In this document: piece by piece, positions 58,501 through 61,033 of the stretch
Layout: each line of letters starts with the position of its first letter
Numbering within the stretch: position 1 is the stretch's first letter
NCBI RefSeq assembly: GCF_001612765.1
Contig: NZ_BDBB01000001.1
Location: 248,001 to 312,000 of the forward strand
Direction of reading: 5' to 3'
DNA: 64,000 nucleotides
Source: Nocardia arthritidis NBRC 100137
GTDB taxonomy: Bacteria > Actinomycetota > Actinomycetes > Mycobacteriales > Mycobacteriaceae
Translations under genes and position numbers: made by a program
The notes under the pieces: model-generated
What the model saw: the letters and a program-made list of their open reading frames with translations, nothing else
Told to the model about the DNA's origin: nothing
Database searches by the model: none

Positions 58501-59042
58501 GGTACCTGAACCATATCGATTGGTATACAGAGAATTTCTATCGACGGCACTATGACCGCTTCGGTCCGCTGTTCGACGAGTTCGGCCTGCTCCGCGGGAA
58601 TCCTTTCGAACCGCTGATCGACGAGGCCCGATCGATGCGGGAGTCCCGCCACCACATTCTGCACGCCGACCCGAACGAGGGAAACTTCCTCATCAGTAAC
58701 GAGCTACACGTGACACTGCTCGACTGGGAGCTCGCCGTCACCGGTCCGAGCGCCTACGACTGGGCCCGCTTGGGCCATCTCATTCCCGGAATCGAGGTGC
58801 CTCGCATACTCGGTGGCCCCGACATGGTCAAATTCGCCCGACTCGAGAAGTTCAAGCGGGTCATGAACGACACCGTCAAACTGGCGCCGCTGGCGGCCGC
58901 CGGCCAACTCACCCCTCAACTGATCGAATTCATCAACAGCGAATTCAGTGAGGCTGTGATCCAGGTGCGTGAGCTGTCCGGTCACACCAAGCTACTGCCG
59001 CCACGCGCGGAACTCGACATTCTCCGCTCATGGCAACCGTGA
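36591..59042 (+). CDS. Giant modular type VII-type polymorphic toxin (7483 residues)
   Basis: One uninterrupted frame of 22.4 kb. Order of modules by residue: 1-110 ESX-type helical N-terminus; 105-303 hydrophobic and glycine-zipper segments; 304-1000 Pro-rich linker; 1030-1339 two RsbW-like ATPase folds; 1347-1942 six LuxR HTH; 2102-2372 duplicated helical repeat; 2404-2665 PP2C; 3003-3230 caspase-like; 3440-3600 sigma-region-4-like; 3702-3970 unknown, AT-richer; 4412-4637 second caspase-like; 4763-5025 two more RsbW-like folds; 5074-5514 two zincin-like folds; 5550-5676 papain-like toxin; 5769-5929 sigma-4 and GntR HTH; 6780-7105 DUF1023-like; 7119-7483 APH-type kinase. Polymorphic toxins place the active effector last, so the kinase is the best toxin candidate, with the downstream gene as immunity. 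Signalling functions are inferred from fold only. A real ORF is supported by the absence of stops over 7483 codons. Confidence 0.85.
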   Translation: MVQIPDYFPGWLTELVLGHFPEGDPEAMRRSADTWSDAANGLVLVLHRLQPTVEQLEQAVEGETGTEVQKQYRKIIDQIQAQIEFNNAMARQLYDNATAIEYQQYVIIGIAGALLAQVIIDMAMPPPGSIVKAIADRAEARVGMELAKRDLVLTMLARAARFVAEHPRLVLASKGVFFGTAIGGGVPYVAQRVQMAQGHLEKMDWKKVRIGAAAGAVGGLVGVEVGRRVAPVAIRTGGRVLGTVAAGGVGGMAGGLAGGLTAYGLTGGELRGKDLAAMVWTGAASGLVGASGAAVRATRAGAYTGVPERVASSDGGLPPDAAPMAQISAPGDGQPPQAQTASPERVSTTSEVDAPRAGGPEPGFGDGSMDRPSGLTPEMMAEGEQIFRDLFDSAEGADRQALAAFMRGDDPGQLPDGSGGTTPGNAPDYPSGGPSHPYSPSSPGRGGSWPAWGSTEVARAGSSVAVAAPPEGGSATPMPTRQAQISDPQVRPDQSAQPVTPGLATEVLVDGSSSYPDPLLVEHGPTGDMYLVAPEQTTGNTPQEMTGPRPAGETLEKGATAAEEQILRDLDFDPALPQLDTATPEQPTAIEPPASATAPTHATPQLSPTADANTPLAPPSPPKQEVASPTASARPTADANNPVASANPPRPAPDATASPTRPGTDTNTPGLHRRPPEEPRTPFSHGTSDHTPSAAHPHPPNPIPFATPSALSGHTPGGHHDPAASASMPTTPAAIPGFLSTDPGETPQSAATPPAPIAATSPPGDDEPSADPEEFPTPPGTVVDDPREHNVQKDPREHSVWQDPRDHSVQKKPAGDYVTIPGVSYPLEDEPPANAIPVIPRTPALTPLPVDSVGLGRAFHNPDNPENTPGPTSPRAPDITNPLSDRHLAAPETGLNAGLAKPPPSLAMPSGYATEPNPEAPGAPQKPASPQLNPHSLEYSEDPSRLPAIGGLPPYQPAPQPKKTERKRLVTRMGGDPEDKRRRTRKQPPPPPPPEPPQPRVSARSDAEGAARGTSRLRGQQDGRNQSDQPAENIDVTSARARELRQQLQNTVMSDWPVGDHAEAAEAMAAALLRTAQGTVVVRATNGGEGHARWVSVEITDQSRETPARDEQAVPQTDSGRAIELVERLAGTWGFELRANGERTRYFTLFATTGQNDPSKVTPEPAAKLVLQRGQVQAGTSRARRMIGDLLERASADDRQIDDVQLVVSEVVGNVGLYAKQGGAEIRAWLIDDVLRVEVADTSRGLPKWRPESDVEQDDEGAPSTAVDRDAEEALLAAFTLDDLDAADSDPFALGERAAGTHGRGSGIIAEITTARGVDLARDGRPGKTVWMEIQLSRRPVQPSPDTFTEQEVEILRLIAEGNTNDAIAAALEMSWSGVRNQLTHIGEKLGTGKRAAMVAVALRTGLLPLTDPAAEQFRGNLSPREIDVLGRVAAGETTAHIGQAIGISPRVVENHLARIGDEFGVTDRAAMVAVALRAGILPLDPTAEAPANDDELSTREIDVLGMVAEGRSSLEISTSLNLSVATVRQVLTRIGEKLDAANRAAMVAIALRSGILPFVAPAPAKPLADRVETNPAPRTTSSDEQSRSSAPDSSAESRPSQETSRARSSAPDPRFVRYRQALTAAFSTSSGVPESDALRQSLAQVTESQLRRGLDPLNSTQRKLVADAVQAAHRGDDIGILQRAAVERLARSIHAASLTDGSATPAPTPGDTGSALARSGPRHGGVTDREIEVLELVAADKTNKEIGELLGTSPSTVKTQLAAIGGKLGTGDRAGMVAIALRTGILPLTSNASMTGGDRVLSSREVEVLGMAAAGRTNKEIAVALGMSPVTVKGNLTRIGKKLGANGRAGMVAIGLRSGVLPVAADESVPTAEHNNVLSEREAELLGLIADGKTYREIAGALDLSTATVDSHLRRIARKLGTTNHAAMVAIALRTGILPMTILPDAAGREVVEPDGNDDARSPSGGLEQPKREGRGGKTDGPSPGAVEYFHDVDPRAALDLPPDPKQNRRFGRRAGPDPRIFHHHEDDPLGRPYGPGVPHREDTAEHEPPAHRAAEEAAPPQGESLVRQSPAVVAPGPVGSDDGALVAPPTDDLATQLVTSVDTRLLASVRETIGAEQQAALVEVQTAGDPADVARLQKLDVMLVHLYELHAVLDRPTTIAPERLRLLVHHFHAAAEWAEALMAADKATDGQVNPDHAALQRTTAQRYREADERVEQLRAELRETPSGTSPAIGFSTLLSSVDSNTVRLVREGIAAEHAAAVVDPRVAVPDADAARQSKLRDMRNHLDELVDVMQRTDTTPAPERLKLLVHHFNAAKEWLAALMDVKNAANAGDRQTYPDRVDWTRLAAAAAARYRAADDRVGWAAAELEPDRPIVHVGSPSAAPRDTQLAPTETPLPPPHVEKNLGAVAGVSDIGLDADHPTNQDVFKAATVIVRDQPVHFLAVADGVSRSARGDEAADVGATVALDHMVAAATTQGGEFDPLRLVHNAMTAADAAVVALADKYPGAHRPPRATIVLAVVEPHRITTDSRGDSRGYWLALDDGESKKLTTDDTLLSRLVESGMSEVEALQIQYAHQIQRYLGSGPTEGSHAESVPISGKGVLLLCTDGLWNEVFQPEALTEIVRSELERSPGDLLAAAKALEQRALAAGGHDNITAVLASPAQTDIPRERLDMYVQLGQLQPGTPERERSAAETARLDALAHRWFTLELGMLGLEHQLTAPDLSPATVAELTRRRDDMRSEVERAARALAPGHTDPAALRGTPPRARSETLMQPDEARLAFQVVNDRYGRRVVTIPTDLRDGLAAHSRRDIAQAVGDHNLHRFSTWTEAFDLIERMPTKATALVRMHWNTNHDTVLVLTKDSGGPVIQVSPTVALLKPVERATGATQYDPFLRATWAALFDENGALIPPPESNPGRGVAPSTGPSAPGPTTSPPQPDPRSPQGRPAGATPQAPGASESPTPWSRWPATGPDQHSEVPGSPETAVDDTVDDTLVESGAEAVEIPLYGLDRNDRYVEFTFDQVLIKPVHTPDGRLKGVVLPSEKRDYNNVRAWLAGATARGGYREFGQAWPASNVKTRKPGVAPRWWQDTQTEPAGWYDPETQLEPFILVGHASGSGYTVAIKDPATQRFKRVKVDGIVFGRLAEASDAFQAAYREHPGSPLLQISCSAAAPHGSAHRLLARYLHRSGFQADVWAPRDWVYTGSNGLLSVRIEVADDGTLVPPFEVIRAPRDAEHATPTIPTADESESGADPAPDAPPSTGAGSGPTRPLLPHDFHLVPNPDDDILGDLRSPLAPGGLRPNRQAEELGKLYVDGGGFTRGRDREDDPDPTPSTEQAREHAVPDPQRKPTPAGDNEDGSENQPSTRQRPTDPAADEPVSEAAEPAVQSAAKPHPWRHRRTGERDVSTSPGRTTGSLPKAVELRIALRDILTTGFERESREQVLADATISQVMDVLDDITPQQLLVIQRLGSAHSIDQIAQELGLAATAVEDLGKEAASVILASLIVARGVHRRQEVLSKALSEASPWQLQDALRRLGREQQRIVVGLCRQGNSRAEMAAALGHDEDTIGLLAYGAVRRMADFIAGRESERTSEATDQDDARHRTTQRDRVAAVLARVAPHGAVLDDVVRRLNELLRPPTAIPVGASEGQGDHSPADTPPRTRTSPAEFGVTVPAHQQTDAASEPETPTADAAATTTVREAGIRMEYDAVPMPSHMYMYTPEIAETLDYTNVYTATGGGIHDEDAPYTTGPEGDVFFLTDNGDRSMPAPPGTHALLYSTFSNPNIRVYSFGHWFIDGGRKVYIIFGSKMLPKASADLKYVAQGLFEMAERGVPVEFDDNILGDLWRKKIPVGVPTAGPLIDQRGESPHPAVPDARTMFPGATAQFWMYVTAVVPADDSLSIVFSINPVLGKPGRITMVLTRENDVITAKYTDIALGEDADRVTAAIDEFHTRVVDPWLTRSGAIFTGSDAPVDSATDDPGAHLQELRIHLESTRAELAEVLGVLTDLVRGGWVRQAVTIAQRWIRGLDETAWAVVDSAQDMDLLIDWVALRLPVLRDIEAANAAQADPVTQQQIADRGEELDHQLANLLGLSEPGPTAHTSADNPLMELRALADATSDPNLQRLAEAIENFLLADLAVARLENEMRSGSEHRRGQAEATEAPDDPNAASTARISRAETPTDPKQKPAERLGVPRHARDDAAPEPAPSGPTVSGTMVVETVELLGGTAPYTTGGVVAGVDPESGPNSLVLHVIEARSASHDDLREQYEIPWVIDIETGGLTVRCNIAYRDIDGGPVRAYISHEEPQLGHPQFGKFQRMVYAALLKRFEGRVIELDENFDGRAPHENRILEPNDVLAGPERPADTDASPAQGRTGADPEANKILGAPSESTRGNPDEPALSDTGVVDSESSPQSPFHGLDDNGRHVEFELDDVWIIPVSSSDGKISGAGFPGDEQNADDIRAWGLTENRPGNREFIPVWPVSDVATRMPDIAPTSQWADHPQPEKAPYFDAETDSEPIVVFAHAEEDGYLIMLEDRQTGQRRGVLVDGIVFGRIVWSSDYFQTAFAHHPGSQLLLVGCSAAAGDAHRLLSNHLHEQGFTGDVWGGRDIMLTSDEGHVCIRIEVAPDGTMVPPFDVTRAPGSPHEEAPAESPPRQAAQPEARPPSHAPRKPRSKPAGTAAMIGGAPDLVNPFDERNPWDRGGPVPRHQRINRLAEPHADGGGFVRGIQPEPPDDSSRLGGTSPEISPTAPTGDRHQSDSTPPRAATSREVAITREEWELGREDITSLLPERWLSPQQRPVAVRLISALLDDAFRHSHGARVAVSVHPATLHCTVTAEGRALPTPDLPGLQDSWVPELDRSATSWGFALRREPAGTEVSFVLPYSHYVPSRTIGRWDVAHADASGERTSLDLTTGVRIGRDQRQLAAEVRHAIARLAKAGRSQTLFPELGFSALVDNVFRHTDSDAFVNATMSDQGVLRVEVTDNDHGLPTLDQARTTSRGIVMVDDTADAWGVELHQRGKTVWFEYNIDHSATNPRSDASADLVASALDDSHDWLDSDVLRSGTAVEIAAWSRRTWQVELVGFNEPEASRNVARGMNHMLTRHRQLTVRNGAVIAVGKVRGDQGIDVAASRDDRGQVCIESITVDPRLLGRLAESAGERLDASVAGAIGGILVEAGVGVVRERGFDYLYSHYLGTRPERGADDETGFEDWLRGQLGESVVKPRSRIRLGRHALSSRFDVQQAARASVADVEFNGWDNASDAARTLYRLLFAQLRGDPESLDLLDTPLPEVDRYARTQWGRGSDSPSELAAAFSAERGIPVAGADIPGSDGKKVRAFFRGLHTMWDVFPDVEIQSVGFRPMDPSIKATPDENVGEGTKEIFFNLRGDIPTDHQDKFRYGAHNVHPEAMYRFALVMAADAGSAVLDDVFPALLTRWLDGRDKGSYGNEDFGKWLGSQFTEFSRRAAFRDDHRSPDRHLYLDEKAALAESVVAVVRAEAPTDGQRVLYSLLMKHLAPKWSRALPANPSKSAVDRPGQPSAQTRDSTTTNSHPSDSAVDPICAVGAFADARDLGFDVQQPVNVTGPVPPAAVAWLAGAHHQRFDGGFTEMAEFLTRLGPGAGMLVNARPIGAAIGHLFLLRNDGKQLWIHDQHAQQPKRVFDPENPPFTAQTTHALVLTRRESGSTLESRQQQLGENNPHADPDIARGRALRPADAGALPPDNEALSRAPDGDSAAGRARAAIDKNALPKVKAAFDAALAAADEGDNTKLEQLQAALRRIRNEDQRTVLELRYLQHLTFAEIGDETGGYRSENATKHLHHRGVQALASILDEEAAPETKRLTPAEVLQVFAVTWTGEEPAPSGASGRNTVVSKLRQAILSGRLTEGRTLPPASDLAAQLGMSSASAVAAAYQQLGAEGYLVSRRKAGTRITSRDKWPVQASATPAADPIEAGVTNTGSLLYVVPGDVVTAEVVGNEHSSALNLRRCMDHALQALGHIGVSIPTGPNGEPQPPEMLVVATVQTAHFTGVALGEARTIRAIGLDAKRHVAVRTDLLLRMTQQEERSRMRELMHTLPAVHWDQAHISAKENVLALHSKLTGHQLRHNQVEVTFHPDTDDRMTGTFEAQLPDDAPAAGDAVYQGRYRIQHRTVVTAITLRNDGDAAGLYQQATAQNEESAVATERVTDSDDRQRSAGISRLVEPHADGDGFARGREQDDPATAAPVIPPETTEHPGLRTRRMGVGVELGRRLYQRQARASRPGTDPRGTFDPAVALDLPPRRARGLDGLGSGPPWAVANPFSGAPRGLPDGVVTHAADPGDPNGGAFGSGRSGAERIANAALSTFRVEATFAHLQNWAGRLSDDELHQLLVRFTHTATEQIAAFHRGKTPAVTDRVINPARLLGAIVAEATRRFGDNVPTTDPTTYRELFALGPWLKANRRTVADLYAAMIAVLDATFAVTRTSTEYCWSVDAPHHVVPAHLAEIAAPIEEAGQHSIWLEEDSFPPSAALAAEHARLVKSFLRNEVRDGTIARMVAEWAYTMDMLLQLRSGESFSPKYAAIFESLPIHALALDRARTGSDRLFAATIATALPALLDAAFYLLPTSNSALGLDYLRRVDDLLAEATTRFTNSGAIYALQDAADHIHRLYEEVIVADSHRLPEVRARRIHGALSDYFRDESESVITRSFLWGVRALWGLGSQSPGIEYAPEQHRLDADLPRDWDLTDDERALAATAVDLLRIVRGPEADIRSLLSHNDSPDLFESAFDNVGKNMQWWHGLTRWTDTVTIGSLLAGATDFFVWQMQLAVLRQYPHIIGAAAGIPYRARDLANRLSLARDLESPDIAPERRDELAALRDQLTEVRRSAPRFTIPGSSWPPVLLVSYDPVAEGGTGRAVVSIGEADSASFIAFNVTGADTPVTDLSHWSVHACQQYEKAQQHAPRDTRVAIMFTVGSPRGIDAPARSSRSPRGAGPDRRRRWAGWRRDPSRTAEPDTIDNAVAARDVAGDTVARELITYDATRELALDGSDHRWSHRSQLFTVIGHGDGIGVLRSAADTLQMSRAVDQIVLVPGSADDRLPTADQLHIGTEHVYTLNPHRDRNHDPNTIGLILVGQGADIESAPDASSRSAAPLIETPTTVRDVSQLLTAHEYRPLGGRRGFAMTHDEGLTVYRAAQPLLHDALSGTYNTTVILKDLGLVLRIGRPDTGSYDPRFGPEHSTLPDISQYVRNAPQLLKVITGRMPDGRVVDESTPILIERLARGDNLAETFRRADRRTIRTHQGLILRAFANIHEQLRAMPEDHPLLHQLTPPGVDRGDTGGWYLNHIDWYTENFYRRHYDRFGPLFDEFGLLRGNPFEPLIDEARSMRESRHHILHADPNEGNFLISNELHVTLLDWELAVTGPSAYDWARLGHLIPGIEVPRILGGPDMVKFARLEKFKRVMNDTVKLAPLAAAGQLTPQLIEFINSEFSEAVIQVRELSGHTKLLPPRAELDILRSWQP
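37501..39600 (+). other. Pro/Ser/Thr-rich disordered linker of the giant protein
   Basis: About 700 residues (304-1003) of low-complexity, proline-rich sequence with no conserved fold. It contains the 9-residue tandem repeat at 38943-39023. Such linkers separate the export module from cargo in type VII toxins. Confidence 0.7.
38943..39023 (+). repeat. Three tandem 27-base units (DPREHSVQK-like)
   Basis: Units read DPREHNVQK, DPREHSVWQ and DPRDHSVQK. Codons differ between units, so the repeat is kept at protein level or is old. Confidence 0.8.
39690..40605 (+). other. Two RsbW/HATPase-like folds in the giant protein
   Basis: Residues about 1034-1339. The second copy is clearer: N-box-like LVVSEVVGNVGLYA near 1205, G1-like VADTSRGLP near 1240, and G2-like HGRGSGIIAEI near 1303. 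The first copy (WGFELRANGERTRYFTLF) is degenerate. The family phosphorylates anti-anti-sigma factors; the giant's copies have atypical boxes. Confidence 0.6.
40629..42416 (+). repeat. Six LuxR/GerE-type HTH domains in two triplets
   Basis: Copies start at 40629, 40851, 41076, 41763, 41991 and 42222 (residues 1347, 1421, 1496, 1725, 1801, 1878). Each has the form LS.RE..VL...A.G....EI...L..S..TV...L..IG.KLG followed by RAAMVAIALRTGILP. Spacing within a triplet is about 75 residues; the triplets are 165 residues apart. Confidence 0.88.
42894..43706 (+). repeat. Duplicated helical module preceding the PP2C domain
   Basis: Residues 2102-2223 and 2242-2372 align over their length. Shared signature: SVD....V.E.I..E, then APERL(R/K)LLVHHF(H/N)AA.EW, then YR.AD.RV. 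No recognised family. Confidence 0.75.
43800..44585 (+). other. PP2C-type phosphatase domain of the giant protein
   Basis: Residues 2404-2665. The metal-binding acidic residues of the PPM family are present: Asp2427 (HPTNQD), Asp2448 (VADGVS), Asp2609 (CTDGLW) and Asp2654 (GGHDNITAV). The usual DGMGG is DGVSR. The domain looks catalytically competent. Confidence 0.8.
45597..46280 (+). other. Caspase-like cysteine peptidase module 1
   Basis: Residues 3003-3230. His3112 (ILVGHASG) and Cys3167 (LLQISCSAA) sit at the ends of hydrophobic strands as in clan CD peptidases, followed by AHRLLARYLHRSGFQADVW. Paralogue at 49824-50500. Confidence 0.55.
46800..47390 (+). other. Sigma-region-4-like HTH pair in the giant protein
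   Basis: Residues about 3404-3600. ITPQQLLVIQRLG with IDQIAQELGL, and GREQQRIVVGLC with RAEMAAALGHDEDTI, resemble the -35-recognition HTH of sigma-70 factors. Confidence 0.5.
47700..48500 (+). other. AT-richer unknown module of the giant protein
   Basis: Residues about 3704-3970. Codons ending in A or T (tat, ata, ttt, tca) are much commoner than in the flanks, suggesting a later-acquired segment. It contains GHWFIDGGRKVYIIFGSK. I do not recognise the fold. Confidence 0.45.
49824..50500 (+). other. Caspase-like cysteine peptidase module 2
   Basis: Residues 4412-4637. His4519 (VFAHAEED) and Cys4574 (LLLVGCSAAAG) repeat the spacing of module 1 exactly (55 residues), with the same opening (GLDDNGRHVEFELDDVWI) and the same ending (DGTMVPPFDVTRAP). 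Confidence 0.55.
50883..51665 (+). other. Second pair of RsbW/HATPase-like folds
   Basis: Residues 4765-5025. ALLDDAFRHSHGARVAV and ALVDNVFRHTDSDAFVN are N-box-like; VTDNDHGLP is G1-like; SRGIVMVDDTAD is G2-like; both end in a strand such as GKTVWFEYN. Confidence 0.6.
51810..53130 (+). other. Two zincin-like folds without HExxH
   Basis: Residues about 5074-5270 and 5284-5514. Each has the FNEPEASRNVARGM/IPGSDGKKVRAFF opening, a WL..Q element (DWLRGQLGES, KWLGSQFTEF) and a C-terminal ARTLYRLLFAQL/QRVLYSLLMKHL helix, as in the 574-residue neighbour. The active-site helix reads GAIGGILVEAG and FALVMAADAG, so no zinc ligands remain. Confidence 0.5.
53238..53615 (+). other. Papain-like toxin module (Tox-PL type)
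   Basis: Residues 5550-5676. Cys5553 (PICAVGAF), His5627 (AIGHLFLL) and Asp5642 (WIHDQHAQ) are in the order and spacing of Tox-PL cysteine peptidase/deamidase toxins, so a complete triad may be retained. Confidence 0.55.
53740..54375 (+). other. Sigma-region-4-like and GntR-like HTH segments
   Basis: Residues 5769-5823 (EDQRTVLELRYLQHLTFAEI, sigma-4-like) and 5856-5924: LRQAILSGRLTEGRTLPPAS and LAAQLGMSSASAVAAAYQQL are the GntR winged helix. Confidence 0.7.
55300..57900 (+). other. Helical domain plus DUF1023-like alpha/beta hydrolase with altered active site
   Basis: Residues about 6237-7105. VLLVSYDPVAEGGTGRAVVS and IGEADSAS match DUF1023. The nucleophile elbow GHSxGS reads GHGDGI (7027-7032), replacing the catalytic Ser. 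Confidence 0.6.
57945..59039 (+). other. C-terminal APH/choline-kinase-fold kinase, candidate toxin tip
   Basis: Residues 7119-7483. The catalytic loop is ILHADPNEGNFLI (His7358, Asp7360, Asn7365) and the Mg-binding segment LLDWELAVTGPSAYDWARL (Asp7378), both standard for the APH family. An N-lobe with a glycine-poor nucleotide loop precedes it. Confidence 0.75.
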
Positions 59043-59187
59043 GAGCAGAGGAGGGCCGGTCCCGGCCTCGACCGTTCTCCGCCGAGCACACCATGTCGCG
59101 CCCCGCTATCTTCGACATTCGCTGCCACCGCGCTTACTCGGCGAAGCGGAGCGAGACCAGTGGCTCGACGACCATACGGAGGACGAT

Positions 59188-60579
59188 GTGGCAGACGAAC
59201 CCGGTGGGCTGACCGTCGGGCACCCGCTCGCTCGTGCGCTGGCGGCGCACGCGCCGACGGGGTGGCAGCGGGTGGACGCGGTGTTCGCGGTCACGGTGGT
59301 GGGTGAGATCGCCCAGCTCGTGTATACCGTTGGTGGGCAAGTGATATCGGTAGACCCGCCGGAGCCGGTGCTTTCCATCGTCCGGGAGCACCGTGCGATC
59401 GCGGCCGACGCTGGTGCGGAACCCTGGTGGCGTCTGCTGCTGGCGATGACGAGTTCCGGCGAGATCGAAGTCGCATACGACTACGGTGACGAGCCCTTCC
59501 CGGACGGTCAGCTGTTCGTGCCGGAGGCGTACCGAGCCGACCTCGCGGCGTATCCGCGCGCGAAGGTGCCCGTGTGGTTGGCCGCGTACATCGGTCACGG
59601 TGACCGGCAGCGACGCACTCCGCAGCAGGCCGCGGCCCAAGCGCGCACCGACCGGGCCGAGAAGGTGTGGGCGGTGCTCGCGGAGAACGAGTTCCCGCCG
59701 TTCCCGCAGATGTGGGCGCGTTGGACGACGATCGCCGCGGCCTTCGTGGCGGCGAATTCGGAATGGGGGCCGCGGATGCTGCCCTGGGTGGGCGTGTTCG
59801 AAGGCACCTCACGCGGGGGATCGACATTGCACGCGCTTCCCGCCGGACGGGCCGTGTTGTCCGGTGGCGTATGGAACGCGCCGACCTTGGACGCGGTGTA
59901 CAACGCGGGCGCGCCGATGCCTGAGCTGTACGGCGGCGCGCCGGACTGGGTGGCCGACCCGGTCCTGAACCCGCGGGCGGCATCCGGTCTGTTGTCGTTC
60001 TGCTACTGGTGGGAAGCGGGGCGCTGGTACCGCGGGCAGTCACCGCCCGCACAGGAGTGTGCGCCCGCGGTGCCGGGCATGTGGACGCGGGAGACGGCGA
60101 TCAAGATCGTGGCGGGTCTGCTCGCGGAGAGCGTGGGAAGGGAAGCGCCGGAGGCCATAGGCGCGTTGTTGTCCGCGGCCGAGGCAGGAAGAGTGACGCG
60201 ATCGGCGCTGGTCGCCGTATTCGGCGATGACGGCCGCTACGACATCGACGGCGCGCTCTATCAGTTCTCGGCGGCCGGGCTGCTGTCCACCGTGCCCGAG
60301 CCGATGCCCGCCGAACAGGCGATCAGCCGGGTACGGGACTACATCACCGGACGGCAGCTGGACACCACCGGGTATCCGCTGTCGCAGCTGAGCGCCGATC
60401 GCTTCCGCTTCGGCTGGATGGTGCACGTGCCCGCCCACGCGAACGCGCAGACCCGCCGGGCGATCTTCTACGTCGCCGACGACGGTGAGTTCGCACACTC
60501 ATCCTCGGCAGTCGACCCGGAGCGATTCGTCGCCGCGTTCGAGCAGCGCTTCCTCGACCGCCACGGCCCGCTGCCCTGA
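59188..60579 (+). CDS. Putative immunity protein with DUF600/YezG-like N-terminus
   Basis: A 463-residue protein directly after the giant toxin gene. GTG 59188 is chosen because GGAGG ends 5 bases upstream; the frame continues upstream into the toxin without a usable start. Residues 20-130 show a DUF600/YezG-like pattern (WWRLLLAMTSSGEIEVAYDY, then VPVWLAAYI), a family known as immunity proteins to polymorphic toxins. The remainder is a second, mixed domain (AAAFVAANSEWGPRMLPWVG, then a helical segment and FGWMVHVPAHANAQTRRAIF). Soluble, no signal peptide, so it would act in the cytoplasm of the producing cell. The link to the kinase tip is inferred from position. It could instead be a general chaperone for the exported protein. 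Confidence 0.6.
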   Translation: MADEPGGLTVGHPLARALAAHAPTGWQRVDAVFAVTVVGEIAQLVYTVGGQVISVDPPEPVLSIVREHRAIAADAGAEPWWRLLLAMTSSGEIEVAYDYGDEPFPDGQLFVPEAYRADLAAYPRAKVPVWLAAYIGHGDRQRRTPQQAAAQARTDRAEKVWAVLAENEFPPFPQMWARWTTIAAAFVAANSEWGPRMLPWVGVFEGTSRGGSTLHALPAGRAVLSGGVWNAPTLDAVYNAGAPMPELYGGAPDWVADPVLNPRAASGLLSFCYWWEAGRWYRGQSPPAQECAPAVPGMWTRETAIKIVAGLLAESVGREAPEAIGALLSAAEAGRVTRSALVAVFGDDGRYDIDGALYQFSAAGLLSTVPEPMPAEQAISRVRDYITGRQLDTTGYPLSQLSADRFRFGWMVHVPAHANAQTRRAIFYVADDGEFAHSSSAVDPERFVAAFEQRFLDRHGPLP

Positions 60580-60599
60580 CAGCGAAACGGCCGCGAGGG

Positions 60600-60867
60600 C
60601 CTCGAACAGGCTTTCGCATGTTCTGGGACGCCGCGCCCGGGAGGCATGTGATCGAGGATCAGCTCGAGGAGGGCGACCGGGTTGTCACACGGCTCACCGG
60701 GTACGGCCGCCATACCGGGGATACCTGCGACCGGGAACGAATCGACGATGACCGGTACCGCGATCCACCGGATAGCAGACGGCACGCTCGCCGAGAAGTG
60801 GTCCGGCAAGGACGTGCTCGAGTTCCTGCGGCAGCTCGGAGTATTACCCACTGTGGGAGGGCACTGA
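60600..60867 (+). pseudogene. Broken SnoaL-like ester cyclase remnant
   Basis: Two frames together resemble the C-terminal two thirds of SnoaL-like ester cyclases: HVIEDQLEEGDRVVTRLTGY in one frame up to about 60715, then GIPATGNESTMTGTAIHRIAD, ADGTLAEKW and LRQLGVLP in another up to the stop at 60865-60867. A frameshift near 60715-60722 separates them and the first 50 or so residues are missing. No start signal is left. It sits at the edge of the toxin locus. Confidence 0.7.
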
Positions 60868-60907
60868 CCGACGAGGCCCGATCGCGGCGTTTCGAAACAC
60901 GAAAATA

Positions 60908-60945
60908 GGGAAAGCCGCGTAACAGTACGAGTACGCGGCTTTCCC
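60908..60945 (-). terminator. Terminator of the tRNA-Leu gene
   Basis: A perfect 14-bp stem (gggaaagccgcgta, 60908-60921, against 60932-60945) with a 10-base loop, 5 bases past the 3' end of the tRNA. On the minus strand the stem is followed by TATTTTCG. Confidence 0.85.
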
Positions 60946-60950
60946 GTCTG

Positions 60951-61033
60951 TGGGCGAAGGGGGACTTGAACCCCCACGTCCCGAAGGACACTGGCACCTG
61001 AAGCCAGCGCGTCTGCCATTCCGCCACTCGCCC
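60951..61033 (-). tRNA. tRNA-Leu (anticodon CAG)
   Basis: An 83-base class II tRNA on the minus strand. The acceptor stem GGGCGAG (61033 downward) pairs with TTCGCCC at the 3' end, leaving discriminator A at 60951; CCA is not encoded. The anticodon stem ctggc/gccag encloses ttCAGgt. The long variable arm (gtgtccttcgggac) and GGTTCAAGTCC T-arm confirm a leucine tRNA. It lies beside fhaA, as leuT does in M. tuberculosis. Its 3' end faces the toxin locus. Confidence 0.95.

Noticed and set aside
60901..61033. tRNA 3'-end duplication as an attachment site for the toxin locus
   Set aside because: I looked for a second copy of the tRNA 3' end in 32.9-34.9 kb and between 59 and 60.9 kb and saw none; it may lie outside the window or be absent.
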